Notes: generated by a model from the sequence alone, not told the origin. A DNA stretch of 64,000 nucleotides from Bolinopsis microptera (GCF_026151205.1 NC_087072.1:6992084-7056083), one strand, 5' to 3'. Shown: positions 47,801-60,015, numbered from the stretch's first letter. Numbers and translations are program-made.

Positions 47801-48248
47801 AATTCTTTACAAATTTCGAAAATTTTACAAGTCCAAAATATTGAAAGTGAAAATTTTCAAAAGTTTTATAAAAATTAGTTCATTATACGTGGAATGTAAT
47901 TGTGAACATTTTTATCAAAATATATTTTTGAAATATTTGAAAATTTTTTAATTATTTAATTAATTAATTAAATAATTTATTTTTGAAAAAGTTGTTAAAG
48001 AGAAAGTTGTTCTTCTTTGTTTTCTAAACACACTGCTTTAAACTAAAATCTTCTAGGATATTCAGAACGTGACTTATTTGCGGAATACCAAAGTGGTAAA
48101 AAGGTGGTAGAAAAGTGGTAATTGTGGATTTTCCTGAAGTCTTTTTTTTTGGGAATTCTCTGGAATGATTCCTGGGACCTGTCCCGAAAATATCCCGTTA
48201 AAATCGCTTTGTTGCGAATTTTGTCCGACAAAAAGACGTATTTGACTG
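44888..48248. mobile_element. 3.36-kb Tc1/mariner-type element with inverted repeats of about 650-700 bp
   Basis: The ends begin CAGTCAAAT and are flanked by TA on both sides (44886-44887 and 48249-48250), as for Tc1/mariner insertions. The left arm (44888 to about 45560) and right arm (about 47590-48248) are long inverted copies. They share gcgattttaacgggatat, the gggacaggtcccaggaatca block, a loop-rich aattaattaatt tract and the accacttttctaccacc stretch. No DDE transposase frame was found inside. Instead the core holds apparent exons (separate entry). The short palindromic relative at 57020-57240 has the same ends. Confidence 0.8.
45870..47380 (+). CDS. Putative spliced gene inside the long-TIR element
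   Basis: Exon-like segments with splice borders are: 45870 to about 45998 (MLTSLRKKVKYAKNRG..., donor GTAAGT), about 46061-46144 (acceptor TTTTCAG), about 46320-46590 (acceptor AACACAG, donor GTAAGT; VGSTFNNPWSLNEIKRQ...) and about 47218-47380 (acceptor ACCATCAG; LQAWDENDLIDPISWG..., stop TAA). The last two join in phase 0 to give about 140 acidic residues. The first exon (KNRGLKSHQIVDIL) could be a helix-turn-helix, which is speculative. Exact junctions between the first two are unresolved. No known family; either a captured host gene or an unfamiliar element-encoded protein. Confidence 0.4.
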
Positions 48249-49695
48249 TACTATTCCTCATTTCCTCAATTTTCCTTTAATGGTACTCATCACTTAGTAT
48301 GTTTACCTAGGGCCTTTCACATAGCCATGTCACATGTGCCTACGCGTACTGCGTGACGCGCTACTGCAAGCGAGAGGGCTCTGGTTAGAGCAACTAGGGC
48401 CTCAAGGGTTGGGAGATTTTTGATCGACGAAGCAAGAATGCTAGTTCGCGCGGCGCGTCGAAGCGGCAAAGTCCTCCAAGGAGATTTGTTTTCTGACGCT
48501 GACTTCTGAAAACTTAAGCATTAATTGCAAACTATTTTGAGTCCTCATTTTAAAAATGTCAAAATTTTTCGAAATAGTCCTCAAATTATGGGCTCGTCCA
48601 CCATCCGGAGCGCTGAGCAAAAAGGAAAAAACCTTTTGTCATGAATTTGATTGCAAACTGTTCATTTTTGTCTCATCTAACTCCTGAACACCTCAGTTGA
48701 TGCTTAAAGTCTCAAGAGGTGCACACAAATGGTCATTTTCCCAGCAGGCCTGAAACCCAAAAATGGACGATAAGTCAAATTTTCATAAATTATGCAATTT
48801 TTATATGTGAAAGTCGTTGATTTTCTAGTTTTAATGGTCCCACATATTCCTTGGTAAGTGTACTGACAGAGTAAGGTGGCCAAAAATTTGAAAGAATATT
48901 CATGATTATTATCTTTGACGGATGTTACTACATACTAGTCTAAATTTCTTCGAAGTAGCGCGCGCCGCTTTCTTCTCGAAATGGCCCGATGGCAAGTGCT
49001 ACGAAGTAGCGCGCGCCGGGCCTGATCATATATTAACAATGGTCAATTATTATCTGATTGGTCACTGCAGTAAAAATTTCAGTCAAAACCGCCAAATTTC
49101 AGTCAAGGGGACGGCAAAAAAATATTCCAAAATTGAAAATCTCTTTTTGTATTCTGATGATTTTCCGTTTATTGAAGCTTTCTTTAGGAATAGAACTTTG
49201 AATACCTCAATCGTGTCTTGTGCTATCATCAGTGACCTTGTAAGATGGTCATTCAAGAAAAATTCAGTCAAAACAGCCAAGCCCAAATTGCGTCGCGGAG
49301 GGCTGAAATTCGAATATGTCCTTCCGGTAAGACAACTTCCTGGTTTTCCTGATCGAGTACGGACCCTGGTGCGTGATTGTTAAAATTGAAACGAAATAAA
49401 ATATGTTTCTTTAGAAAACTGTTATAATGAAAACATCACAGAACTGAATAATTTGAAATATTATTTCATTGAGTTTTAAGTACCATCGATCAGCAGTTTT
49501 TAAATGAAGTAATTAGTAACAATTGATACAATTGTGGTGAGATTCCATTGTACGTTGTAACCCTTAATATAACTAATATAACTAATATAACTAAAATAAC
49601 TAATATAACTAAAATATCAAAATAAGGAATTCCGTGTTAAAAGTATAAATATAATACAATAAAAGTACCTGTTTATTATTTAAACTCGCAATACG
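48249..49695. repeat. GC-rich repeat mosaic and gene-free DNA
   Basis: Segments at 48318-48400, 48421-48480 and 48915-49045 repeat sequences from the 27.3-28.2 kb island. At 49568-49615 there is an aatataact microsatellite. The open frame at 48922-49383 starts within repeat DNA and has no recognisable domain. Confidence 0.55.
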
Positions 49696-49776
49696 TTACC
49701 TGGGGACCTCAGGCTATCATGTTCATTAACATATATAGAGATTCGGCGGAATGACAGGCTGAGCGCGGCCCAGTAA
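49696..49776. mobile_element. 81-bp MITE inserted at the end of the RNF213-like coding sequence
   Basis: Ends TTACCTGGGG and GGCCCAGTAA, flanked by perfect 8-bp direct repeats gcaatacg (49688-49695 and 49777-49784). It supplies the last ~22 codons and the stop of the RNF213-like frame on the minus strand. Confidence 0.88.
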
Positions 49777-52700
49777 GCAATACGACATTCAGTAAATATC
49801 CCACATGGTCGACCTTAATCCCATCACTCACAAATTCAACCATCTGCGGGTCTCTGTTGTCGAACTGTTCCAGATACAACTCCAAAGCTTCACCCAAATC
49901 CCAACCCTCCAAATAGTCCGGCTTATCAATATCTAGATGTAGTATCTTCAGAGAAACATACTCCGCAAGAAGAGACAGGAGAACGTTGTGCTCCTCTTCA
50001 CTAAGTTCGGGAGTGGGACACGGCTTAGTGTAGAAACTCGAGGTGAAGAAGCTGGATAAAAGCTTGGAAAACACGGAATAATTTTCAGGTGAATCGTTGA
50101 AAAGTGTCGAACGGATACAAAGAAGATTTACGTGTTTGTACAAAGCAAACAGCTTATCTTTTCGTGACATGAGTGCCACTGTATCTGCAGCTATGTCGAG
50201 TGTACGTAAGAAATTTTCAAGAACAATATCACCGGATCCCAGCCCAGCCATTATTCCTGTTAGAGACTTATGTAAATTCCACAGATCACATCCCACCACA
50301 CCCTTAACAAGCTCCATTTCTAAACTTTCAAGATCCACGTGGTTTTCTAAACTATTGTAAAACTTAACAATGTTCTCAAAGTCCTGGCTGTCCTGATCGT
50401 AATACAGAACACGTGAACTCAAGGTTTGCAGGTACTCCTTGTGGTCAGTGGGGAGGCGGCTGATGGAGCTCAGTACGTGAGACTGGAGATAGTTTGATAG
50501 GTGAGTTTGGTCATTACAAAGGAATGGAAAAACAGTTTCAGGATTGTATTGCAGATACCGCAACTCTTCAATTGGGACATGACTTCTGCCTGACGTTTCA
50601 GGAGCAAACTTGTTTTGCAATAACGACAGATACTTGATCATGTTAAGAGTAACAGAACCAGATTCGCAGTTCGGAGGGAGATCAGTACCAGGACCTGACT
50701 GATAGCTTGTTGGAGCGATATCAAACAAAATCAGTTCATCCAGAGGTTTCATTTCTCTGACTGAGTAATTGAGTTGTGAGACTTCCCAAATTCCATTTAG
50801 CTCGCACCAGATATCGTACCATTTCTTGATATTAGCTCCAGCGATATGATCAGCTGCTGGTTCTAGTAGAGTTCTGGAGTCTACTTTATAGCTCAGTAGG
50901 TGTTGCAGGTCTCTCAGTAGCGTCAATAGGAAGGGTAAGTGTTGTATGAGATGAAGTTTGTGTTGTTCCTCTGTAAAAGTTCTGAGCAAATTGTTCTTCT
51001 TTTCGTCTTCTTTTGATAACCTGAAATATGGTTCTTTAATGGGTTGTTTTCTTTTAAGTAAACTTTTTTCGGAGATTTCTCTTATTTAAATAATGGGATT
51101 CACGTTGATAATGAGCTTATGTGACATGGCATAAATAAAAATATTAATGATTGTCCATTAGTTTTTCTTGTAACATTTCCAACTCGATTGATGATGTTAG
51201 AATGGCCCAAAACACACGGTTGTTCGTCTGTTAATAATCGAGATATCTTGAGCCCCAGGTGTTTAAAATCATAAAACTCCGTGCTTCCTTCTAACTTTTT
51301 GTTGAGTAGTTCCATATCACGAGAATTAATTAAATTTCACAATTCTAAGTTTCTGAGAATATTCCCTGGTCCCAGCTGACAAATATTTGATTGGCTGTTC
51401 ACAAGCAATATTTCCACCACGTTAATGTTATCACTAATTGACTTTCTTAAGAATAAGGAGCAGTTCTTGTGACGTAACTGACAAAAGGATATAAAATGAA
51501 AGTGACTTCAAAACTTGACCAGATTTTACACAATCGGTTATTGTGTAGTGCACGAGATAATCTGGCACATTATTGGTATTCAGTTGACAATTAATGTATA
51601 GTACTTTTTTGTTCATGAATTTGTATTTTTCATGTTTAAATCCTGAAATTTCCTGCCGATAGGTCACCCAGTAAGTCATCTAAGAATCGCTCAGCCGCTC
51701 AATTGAATGAATAACGTTTAATATTTAAACATAAGGGATATATTACTTAGGACCAGTTTTACTGCACCTGCCATCGTTCTCTTTTGCTAGACTCGCGTAC
51801 TTTGACGTGATTTATGAGCACACGGCCCTGATCTACACAGATAGTCGGTAAAAACATGCCTGTACTTATCTACTTGTAGCTAGATTACCTCGCTCTTATA
51901 TACTTGTAGAGAAAACCTCGTACTCACAATATTATAGTTCAGATACACCTTCTAGTACTGTGGGACGTGGGTGCAATTAATTAAAAAAGTTTTGTTATGA
52001 GGGTAATTAGATAACCGCGTTATCGTGGTCGAGTGGAGAGACCAATTTCAATCAATAACCACCACTTACTTAGAGTTCACTCTCAGGTGACAAAATTACT
52101 AAAATAGCTTAGTCTCTTATGAACTGCACTACACTATAGCATAAGCAGTATAGAGTATAGACTAACTCTCAAGTCTCCACTTAATTTCTCACCATGTTTC
52201 TTCATCCTACTGCCCATACTAAGCGCACTTAGTACAGATTTAGCACTGTTCGAGGTTGAAGAAAAGATTTATCCGCTAAGTCACCAGCTGCTCTAAAGGG
52301 CAGGTCTAGAAAAGAAGAGTTCTAATAACATAATCGTCCAGTCAGAATTCTGGTCGCTCCGTTAAGTAATCTTACCCTCTGCTATAATATACTGCAAATG
52401 ATCCACCTGTACTCACATTTCGGTTGTACGAGTTGATTTTCCGAGAAAAGGAACTTAATATACGGAAGAATATTTCTATCGGTGCTTCAATTGGAACTTT
52501 TTAGTTGTCAACCTCATCAGTTATCTCTTGAATGAGCTACATTCCCTACTACTCATGAAGCGGTTTAAGGCCTAAACATGTAACGGGAGATCAGTAAGTG
52601 CTCGAATATTGTTGCAGTACTAGATTTTGTTACAGCCTGTACCGTGTCCCGCTTGTCTTATTAGCAACTCTATCTATTTCATTCTTTGTTTTTACAAAAT

Positions 52701-55700
52701 GCTTATCATTTATAGTTTATTCAATGTTAGTATCCTTTAGAAATGCCTATTTTATTAGCCCACTGCAACCGCGCTGCATAATTTGTAAACAATGACCACA
52801 ATCGTGAACAAACGTGGTCCATCTCGAGCGAACGTTCCTTATGATCACAGTCACATACAGAATTCTAGTATATATTAATATTACATATTCATATTAGGAA
52901 AACAATGACCAATATTGCAATCCCTCGAAAGAAAAATGATAAATACAGATCTTCTATTAATTTACCGCATCTACCATAGATTTTACGTGACCAAACAATA
53001 TGTTACTATTAATAGGCCTCCATTGTGTAAAATACATATTTTACCTAGTTACATTGGTTTTATTCACACAAAAGTTGGCATCATTTATAAATTTAACTAC
53101 TCTGTCAAATAACCAGTATTTATTAGTTATTATCGGAAACACTAATATCATTGTCACATAGTCACAATGTTGATTTTCTGGAAGCTAATCCTGGAAGAGG
53201 ACCTCGAGCTTTACAAGCAGGACCCCACCACTAACGTCATCGCCCTGACGTCATCGCCCTGCAACGCGACATCATGTATTACGACACTGGACAGGACTAT
53301 CAATTACATAGTCGGCAGTTTCTTCATCCTCCCCTTCCTCAGCTCAACCCTCCTCAACCCTCTGCTATTCTGGTACTTTAACAGCAAGAAAAGTAAAGCT
53401 AACACTCTCTTCAAAATACTGGCGGTCAGTGATTTCTTCACCACGTTATTCACCCCGCTGACCTACACTGTGATTATGTTGGATAAGAAACTCTACGCCA
53501 GTTCTAATCCAGCTCTGAGACAGGCGAGACCATTCTGCTGTATATTTGGGTGTATATCTCAGGTTAGCCAATATTTTTTAATCACCAGCCAATATCGATA
53601 TATTCCATCACTTACGTTTTTGATAGTCAATATCAAAACGGATTCTATCAAAAAGAAGTCGTTGAACCTTGTGAACTTGCCACATAATCCAAATATCTGT
53701 GCATTCCAAATTCCCAATTACGTACATTTCAGGTGACAACATGTCTAATAGCCTTAACGAGGATGGTTCAAATAATCTTCCCTTTTCTCTACTTCCGACA
53801 AAAAGTAGTCCTCATCTACCTTTCAATCTACACCACGTACATGGTCATCAACAACACCACATACTACGTAGCTCTCGAGTTTTACACCCATCTCAGGACC
53901 GTCCAGAAGATTGGACTGGACATGTGCATCTGGCCAAACTTCGTGCACTGTCTGATTGGAATGACAGCATCAACCACCACTGTCATCTACCTGCTGCACA
54001 AGAAACGGAGTCCAGGCGACTGTAAACCACAGCGGAATATGCGGGGTTGTGTCACTATTCTCATGATGAATGTTCCTTACTTTGTAACAGTGGTAACGAT
54101 CCTGAATGTGAAGTTGCTGCTTCCCTCCCAAGTCAGCTTCAGGGAGATCCTGTTTGCTTGGCTACCCTTCTGCACCTCCGGTCTCAATCCTATCATGATA
54201 CTGATAAGAATGAAACAAGCCCGGTCCGCGGTCAAAGCCAAAGTAATGACCATTATAGGAAGAAGTGTTGATATAGCCACGATCACATCAACCGATCAAC
54301 TGGCGGTTGGATTCGTGGTCAATATGCAACACCAAGATTTGGAAAAATCAAAACACGGCCGAGATGGAGACAAATTTACTGAAGTTGTGCCAATGGCTTA
54401 TATTAAAAATGAGTTTACCAAAGAGTAAAGCTCAGATGATATTGATACCTTCGGGCATATATTTTTCCTACCAATTATTTTATTTTATTTTGTATTATTC
54501 TTTAAACTTGCCACAAAGTCATCTTTTGCAGACAAGCATGATTAAAAAACGGAGACAGGTTGAGAGTGATTACTGCAACTGATTAATCATAAATAATGAA
54601 ATACTCTGCAACTTACCGCGCTGCATCAGTGCGACGTTTGCTAAAAGGGTTCCTCACAATGTTCTCCGTGACCCAATAACATGCACTCTTGATAGCAGTG
54701 AGATCGGTCGAGCAGATTTTTGTATCTTTGCCTGAAATATTTGATCGTTTCCTTGATGTTTGAAGTTTGATGTACGAATTTTTGTTGAAATGTGTGAATT
54801 TTGATTTGTTGAGGACTTATATAATGATTCAATATTATGATGTAATAAGTGTTAGATACTTTGCAGATTTCATAAACACAGTTTTTCTTGTAGACAACCT
54901 CCCCACAACAATTAACAATCTCATCGATGATAATAAGAGTTGAAATTATGATTGCTTACCGACATAACTTTTCTGGTTAACTTTGGACAAACCACAGTCC
55001 GCCAAATTCCCTCTAAGCACCTCAGAATGTTCCCCAACACTTGTGACAACATCTGAAAATTCGCGTTCCCAGTGTCTTCTACAACTCTTGAGATCTTCCA
55101 GTTTTTGCATGATTAGAATGTCTTGTGGGGTTAACGAATCATAAACTATCTCTGATTTGTAGAGCAGAGTATCCATGGAGTATACACTGAGTGTCTCAAC
55201 AACATCCAGTAGGAACATAATCGCAGTATCAGGGGAAACTTCCAGTTTTTCTGATATTTCTTTGAATGCTAGGTCTAATCTATGTTTGTGATCCAAATCG
55301 GGATCGTTGGGCGGAACATAGCGGTTAGTTCTGAGAGACAATATAGCATGAGTCAGGTACCACAGGATTGTGGTAGAAAGTTGGGATAGCTCTCGGATGG
55401 TAGTCTTTCCTGGTCCGAATTCGTCGCGTTTCAAAGTGTACCCTGCAAATACAGCGTGCTATCCTTATTTCTTTAAATGCGCGCAAAATACGACCATTTC
55501 AGAATGGTGACAGATAACAACAACATTTTATGCGCGTTCCCAATATTAAAATTCCGATGCACCCCTGCCAGCCATCCGATAGTATACATCCATTTTTCGA
55601 ATAAGAAAACTTTTTTGTTTACCTACCTGTTTCAATCATAATCTTTTCGTGGTTGTCGTATTTAGAGTTCTGCTCTGCAACAACGTGGTCCCTACCACCT

Positions 55701-58700
55701 GAAATTCATAAAAAACTAAGAGTGAGTTTGTACTTGCAATGAGCAAAAGTATTAAAGTGTAGTAAAATAAAATGTATGACATCACAATATTATCACACAT
55801 CTTTACATAGTACCAATACCATTCCAGTACATGAAAAATTATACAAATATTTCCCCACCAACATTAATAATTTGTCAATAACAACTTTCCCTTAACACCA
55901 AAACCTTACAATTTGGACAGCAGTTTTAATTGGGGGACTTAGACTGTGTCGAAAGCTTTGCTAAAATCAAACTACCAAAGATCAACAGAGGCACTTTTAT
56001 AGTTTATCTGTCAAAAATATCATCGAATGCCTCTAAAAGATTAGATAGACACGATTTACCCTTAACAAGCAATGAGCTCAGAACATTCAACATTGATTCA
56101 TGATTTACAGTCATGACGTATGTGAAGAAGATGGAATTCGACGTAAAACGAAATAACTAACCTATGACTTCTTTGCACTCCGGACATCGTTCCTTCTGTA
56201 AAGGGTCACCACAGTTGTTAATACTGTACACATGTCCGTTACCGCACCTGTAGAATGTATACACCTTCTCCACTCCTGAACATAATGACGTTATAATTAT
56301 ATCATCAATTTCCATGCAATATTTTATACCACGAAATGGAATGTTCGGACAAATTCATTACAAAAGGTGGGCGTCCCATATATTGACCCGAGATTATCAA
56401 ATTGATGAACATTGCAGAACCTCGTGTTTAAGAACTGCTGAAACACGGGTGCTTGTTGAAAAATATTGACTTGTAATAATTACAGTATTGACAGCTTAGC
56501 TAGCCAAGCATGATGTATCTGACGATCAGTATTTCCTGAATATTAACAAACAAATACTTTATCCCACTAATGAGTTTCTTATATTTCAATTAGATATTAA
56601 TCCTGCATTTCAAGCTGCGTTTGTGTTTAGCGTTGTCTAGTGAGGAATAAGTGGGATCTGAAACTTCTGTATTTAATTGGTTTGTTGCTTAGTTTTCTGC
56701 TGAGTGGTGCTTTCGGAGGCTTCATTTCATTCGAAATATTATTGTGTATGAATAATTTGCGAAATACTTTATTAATCGTTTTTCTTAAATTCGGAATTGT
56801 ATTTTCTAACTGTATATATTTGAAAAGCTTACTGAATAAATAATATCTCTAGTTTATATCCTCTATGCAGGGACTAGTATAATATTCACTACTAGTTGGG
56901 CCTCACAACCCGAGTGCTTTTCATCCTTTTGTGAATTGGCGTTGTTACTATTTTCCATGGTTTAAAATTTTATTTTATTGGAGTTTTAACCCCATCTTAT
57001 CTTTATAGGTACTGTAGTACAGTCAAATACGTCTTTTTGTCGGAAAAAATTCGCAACAAAGCAACAACTCGATTTTAACGGGAAATGGTCGGGACAGGTC
57101 CCAGGAATCATTCCAGAGAGTTCAGAAATTTTGGGAACTCTCTGGAATGATTCCTGGGACCTGTCCCGACCATTTCCCGTTAAAATCGCTTTGTTGCGAA
57201 TTTTATCCGACAAAGGCTTAAATGAGGACGTATTTGACTGCACTACTGAGGATGGACGAAAATGTTTTACCGATGTCGTAAAGATCTTGTTGGACATTTT
57301 TGGAACTCATTCGTTGTTTGATTGCGGGAAACATTGATCTTGACATCTCTAATTTAATTGATAAACTACTGTTTGTTCTTAATTTCGGCATACATCATAA
57401 TATTTTATATCCATACAGGGCACAGGCATAAACTGATGATAGATAAACTTTTTACAGGCATGAAATGGGTAACAAAAGCTCAAAATCAGCAGGAACGCAA
57501 GAATTTCTAAAGACTAAGTTCCCATCAAAACCTACACAAAGCTACGATGTAGGGCCAACTTGTCGACAGTCAGGGTGGGCTTTATCAAAACGAGCGATAG
57601 AAAAAACAACAGGAGAAACATACATAGCTGAGTACTGTAACAGGGTTACTACTAACCAGGAGGAAGTAGTAGATTTGGGCAGACTTTACCAAATCTTTAA
57701 AACAGTGAACCACCCTAACATGGTTAAACTGCATCAAGTATTCAAGTTGAGCAAAGAAAAGTATGTGTTTGTGACGTGTAACTATCAAGACTCAGACTTG
57801 TTTGATTTTATTGTTGATAAGACTGAAAATTCAAAAATAACCGAAGAAGAAGCAGCTAACTACACCCATCAGCTTCTCCTAGCAGTACAACATCTGCACA
57901 AGCTCGACATAGTCCACAGGGATATAAAACCCGAGTGGGCGTATTTCCAGGACGATGACTTCACTAAAATTCTCCTGCACCCGGGACCTTTCTGTACTGA
58001 GCCAGGTAATTCCACCAACCTTACCAAACTCTGTGGTACCGTCACATACTTCGCTCCTGAGATAGCTAACGGAAAGGAGTACGGGAAAGCTGTTGATTGT
58101 TGGAGTTTGGGTGTGACTGTGTTCGTGATGTTGAGTGGGGGCATGCCCTTTAATTCAATGTCGGAGACTGAAACCCTGGAAATGGTGAAGAGAGCTGAGT
58201 ACGAGTTTAAACCTGAGTTTTGGAGTACAAGGTCGGAGGAAGCGAGGGATTTTGTGAGTGGATTAATGACTGTAGATCCTGATAAGCGAATGAACTGTGA
58301 GCAAGCTCTGCAGCACCCGTGGATAACCAGTAACCAAGCATGTTGAATGAATCATCTTTGGTCAACAAATTCGCACCCAAATTTTACGGATAGTACCAGA
58401 CCCCAGGGCCCATGGGTCTGTTATTCAAACAGAACTAAGCCATTTCTTTAAATTTTATCATATAACGATATTATGTTTCTGACGTTATTTTTGAATGCCA
58501 ATTTGAGATATAATGATCGTTACTCTTGCGTTAAACCATATTCGTGAATCGCTATCTAATATAAGAGCATTTGTAGTACGGAACTTATGAAAATATTTGA
58601 TGATTGTATTCGAACTTTACAAACCACCTTCTGGATTTCATTTAGCTAAATTAATCGTAAATCTTAGTTCCAAACTGAGAATAAACCTTACCAGCATATT

Positions 58701-59462
58701 TCTCGGAAGGTCTGACAGTGTTGATAATATCAAAGATATCGTCATGAGGCATGCCCATCCAATAGATATTATCCAGATCAGAGTGTGTTAGCAGATCCCG
58801 GAAGTACCTCATGAAGGAGTTCCCGTCCGGGGTGAGCTGGCTGGCCAGATACACAGATATCCGGCTGTGTATACCCATACTGAAACGTTGTGTTCGTTTC
58901 ACGGTCAAAAATATTTTGCGCTTTTATACAAAGTACAAACCCAAGCTATTAAGACATCAAAATTATCATTTCTCTTGACGTCTTAATGCTACGTAATACT
59001 CATAACATAAATTTGGACAGTTTACTTAGAGTCTTGACGTTACAGAATACTGTTGAAAACATAAGACTAACTTGCGACTGTTGATAATGCTGAAAACAGG
59101 TATCATGTGACCGGGAAGGGATGTGATAAGACAGTTACACTGCACAGTAGTACTTCTCTGTTGGGCCAGGTACAGAAGACATGCAGCCCCTTTATCCAAC
59201 CTGCCAACATGTAAGGAAATGTGAGATTCAGTGTGCTTGTCTCTTAACTTGTAAAACTAGTTATTGGATTTTCTGCGAGTTATTTTAACATGATAAAAAC
59301 CAGAAAATTTCAGAAGAAAGGAATTTTAAACAGACGGTTCTTAACTCACGGCTTGTAATTCCCATTATCACAACAGAGAGTACATATAGGGTAAACTTTA
59401 TCCTTCATATCTTTGTATCCAGATATCACTTCATTGAGGTCCACCATATCTTCACTACACAC
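49709..59462 (-). CDS. RNF213: RNF213-like E3 ligase (mysterin), 3' part
   Basis: Eight exons with fully consistent phases: 59350-59462, 59072-59200, 58692-58879, 56162-56275, 55627-55698, 54960-55442, 54617-54731 and 49709-51020. They encode 841 residues, open upstream. The 56162-56275 exon encodes the RZ zinc finger characteristic of RNF213/ZNFX1 (FYRCGNGHVYSINNCG, then CPECKEVIGG with the next exon). After it come KRDEFGPGKTTIREL and a long helical C-terminal domain, matching RNF213 order. The first exon has a Cys pair cluster (YPICTLCCDN). In vertebrates this is a giant AAA+ E3 that binds membranes, lipid droplets and pathogens; the AAA+ and RING parts would lie beyond the window. The C-terminus is altered by the MITE at 49696. 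Two introns host genes on the opposite strand. Confidence 0.85.
51021..53166 (-). other. Part of RNF213-like intron before the nested GPCR
   Basis: Intron 51021-54616 is bounded by donor GTAAGT and acceptor ATTTCAG. This part contains no supported exon. Short frames (51100-51315, 52598-52795) have no domain. Confidence 0.5.
53167..54428 (+). CDS. Class A (rhodopsin-like) GPCR, orphan
   Basis: Two exons, 53167-53562 and 53733-54428 (phase 0), encode 363 residues. The N-terminus is short with an Asn-Ala-Thr glycosylation site. TM1 is near 47-70 (FFILPFLSSTLLNPLLF) and TM2 near 83-105. The Cys before TM3 lies in RPFCCIFGC. The DRY position reads LTRM at the end of TM3, an atypical form. TM4 to TM6 follow. 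TM7 ends NPIMILI, with Asn-Pro kept and the Tyr of NPxxY replaced. Ligand unknown; resembles the expanded orphan receptors of early animals. It lies entirely within an RNF213-like intron, antisense. Confidence 0.8.
55745..56085 (-). mobile_element. Internally deleted LINE fragment
   Basis: Matches the 3' UTR end of the 31.6-33.7 kb LINE (TTTAC-like tail, tatttccccaccaacatt) joined directly to part of its RT (region equivalent to about 32915-33080, the LDIL..FDFSKAFDTVPHF area). Several stops and indels. It lies in an RNF213-like intron. Confidence 0.75.
57020..57240. mobile_element. 221-bp palindromic MITE (CAGTCAAATACGTC ends)
   Basis: Two arms of about 100 bp fold on a short centre near 57128. 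Arms carry gattttaacgggaaatggtc and the gggacaggtcccaggaatca block shared with the 44888-48248 element. The left flank is TA; the right is CA, so the TA duplication has decayed on one side. It lies in an RNF213-like intron. Confidence 0.82.
57465..58346 (+). CDS. Intronless CaMK-like pseudokinase, possibly myristoylated
   Basis: 293 residues in one exon. The N-terminus MGNKSSK fits the N-myristoylation pattern (Gly2, Ser6). The kinase fold is clear: LDIVHRDIKPE (catalytic loop, about residues 147-157), GTVTYFAPEIANG (APE), CWSLGVTVFVMLSGGMPF and a C-lobe end ALQHPWITSNQAC. Key residues are missing. There is no Gly-rich loop, the VAIK Lys is replaced (TYIAEYC), the Asn after HRDxKPE is Trp, and DFG is replaced by LHPG. 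Catalysis is therefore unlikely. Closest family by pattern is CaMK/CAMK1-DCX. The acceptor-like TTTACAG just before the ATG suggests a 5' UTR intron or a retrocopy. It sits antisense inside the RNF213-like intron 56276-58691. Confidence 0.82.
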   Translation: MGNKSSKSAGTQEFLKTKFPSKPTQSYDVGPTCRQSGWALSKRAIEKTTGETYIAEYCNRVTTNQEEVVDLGRLYQIFKTVNHPNMVKLHQVFKLSKEKYVFVTCNYQDSDLFDFIVDKTENSKITEEEAANYTHQLLLAVQHLHKLDIVHRDIKPEWAYFQDDDFTKILLHPGPFCTEPGNSTNLTKLCGTVTYFAPEIANGKEYGKAVDCWSLGVTVFVMLSGGMPFNSMSETETLEMVKRAEYEFKPEFWSTRSEEARDFVSGLMTVDPDKRMNCEQALQHPWITSNQAC

Positions 59463-60012
59463 CTGATGAGTAATCAGTTAAATTATGTAAATTTCAGAAA
59501 TACTTTTTAGTATGGAAACTTAATTCCATTTGGAAAGGTTTTGTACTTTCCAAGTTTTCATGCTCATGTAAATTAAACTTTTGTCTGCGCTCTTTCTGTT
59601 TTGTGCGGTTAGAAAGTATCTCGTCTCGCAAATCGTAACGTAAGCTAGATAAACATAAGGAACAATTGTTGAACAGCACATTGTCGGAGCATAGGCGGTT
59701 TATTATGTTATTAGTTTAAACCATCATGTAAACACCTAGCCCATTTCATCCAATCACAAATCACTACTTATTTATCCTCCTCGAGACCGTATCATATTTC
59801 TCATTTATATGCCTTGTTTCGTTTATCAATGTTGTTATACGACACATTCTAGTGAGATGGAACCGAATAATATGTAAGAGAGTAGACTCAATTCATTTGT
59901 TACATCGTACATCGTACATCGAAGAGAATTTCCTATTGTTGTAAAGTTGTTTAAGTTGGTTAGTCGTATTGTTACTCTATGAATGACCCTTCAAATTCTC
60001 GCTTGATCTTGA
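59463..60012. other. Region upstream of the first RNF213-like exon seen
   Basis: No further minus-strand exon in a compatible phase was found. A short direct duplication of tacatcg occurs near 59903. Confidence 0.35.
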
Positions 60013-60015
60013 TAA

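Noticed and set aside
48922-49383. 153-residue plus-strand frame
   Set aside because: Its first part is the dispersed GC-rich repeat, and the remainder shows no domain.
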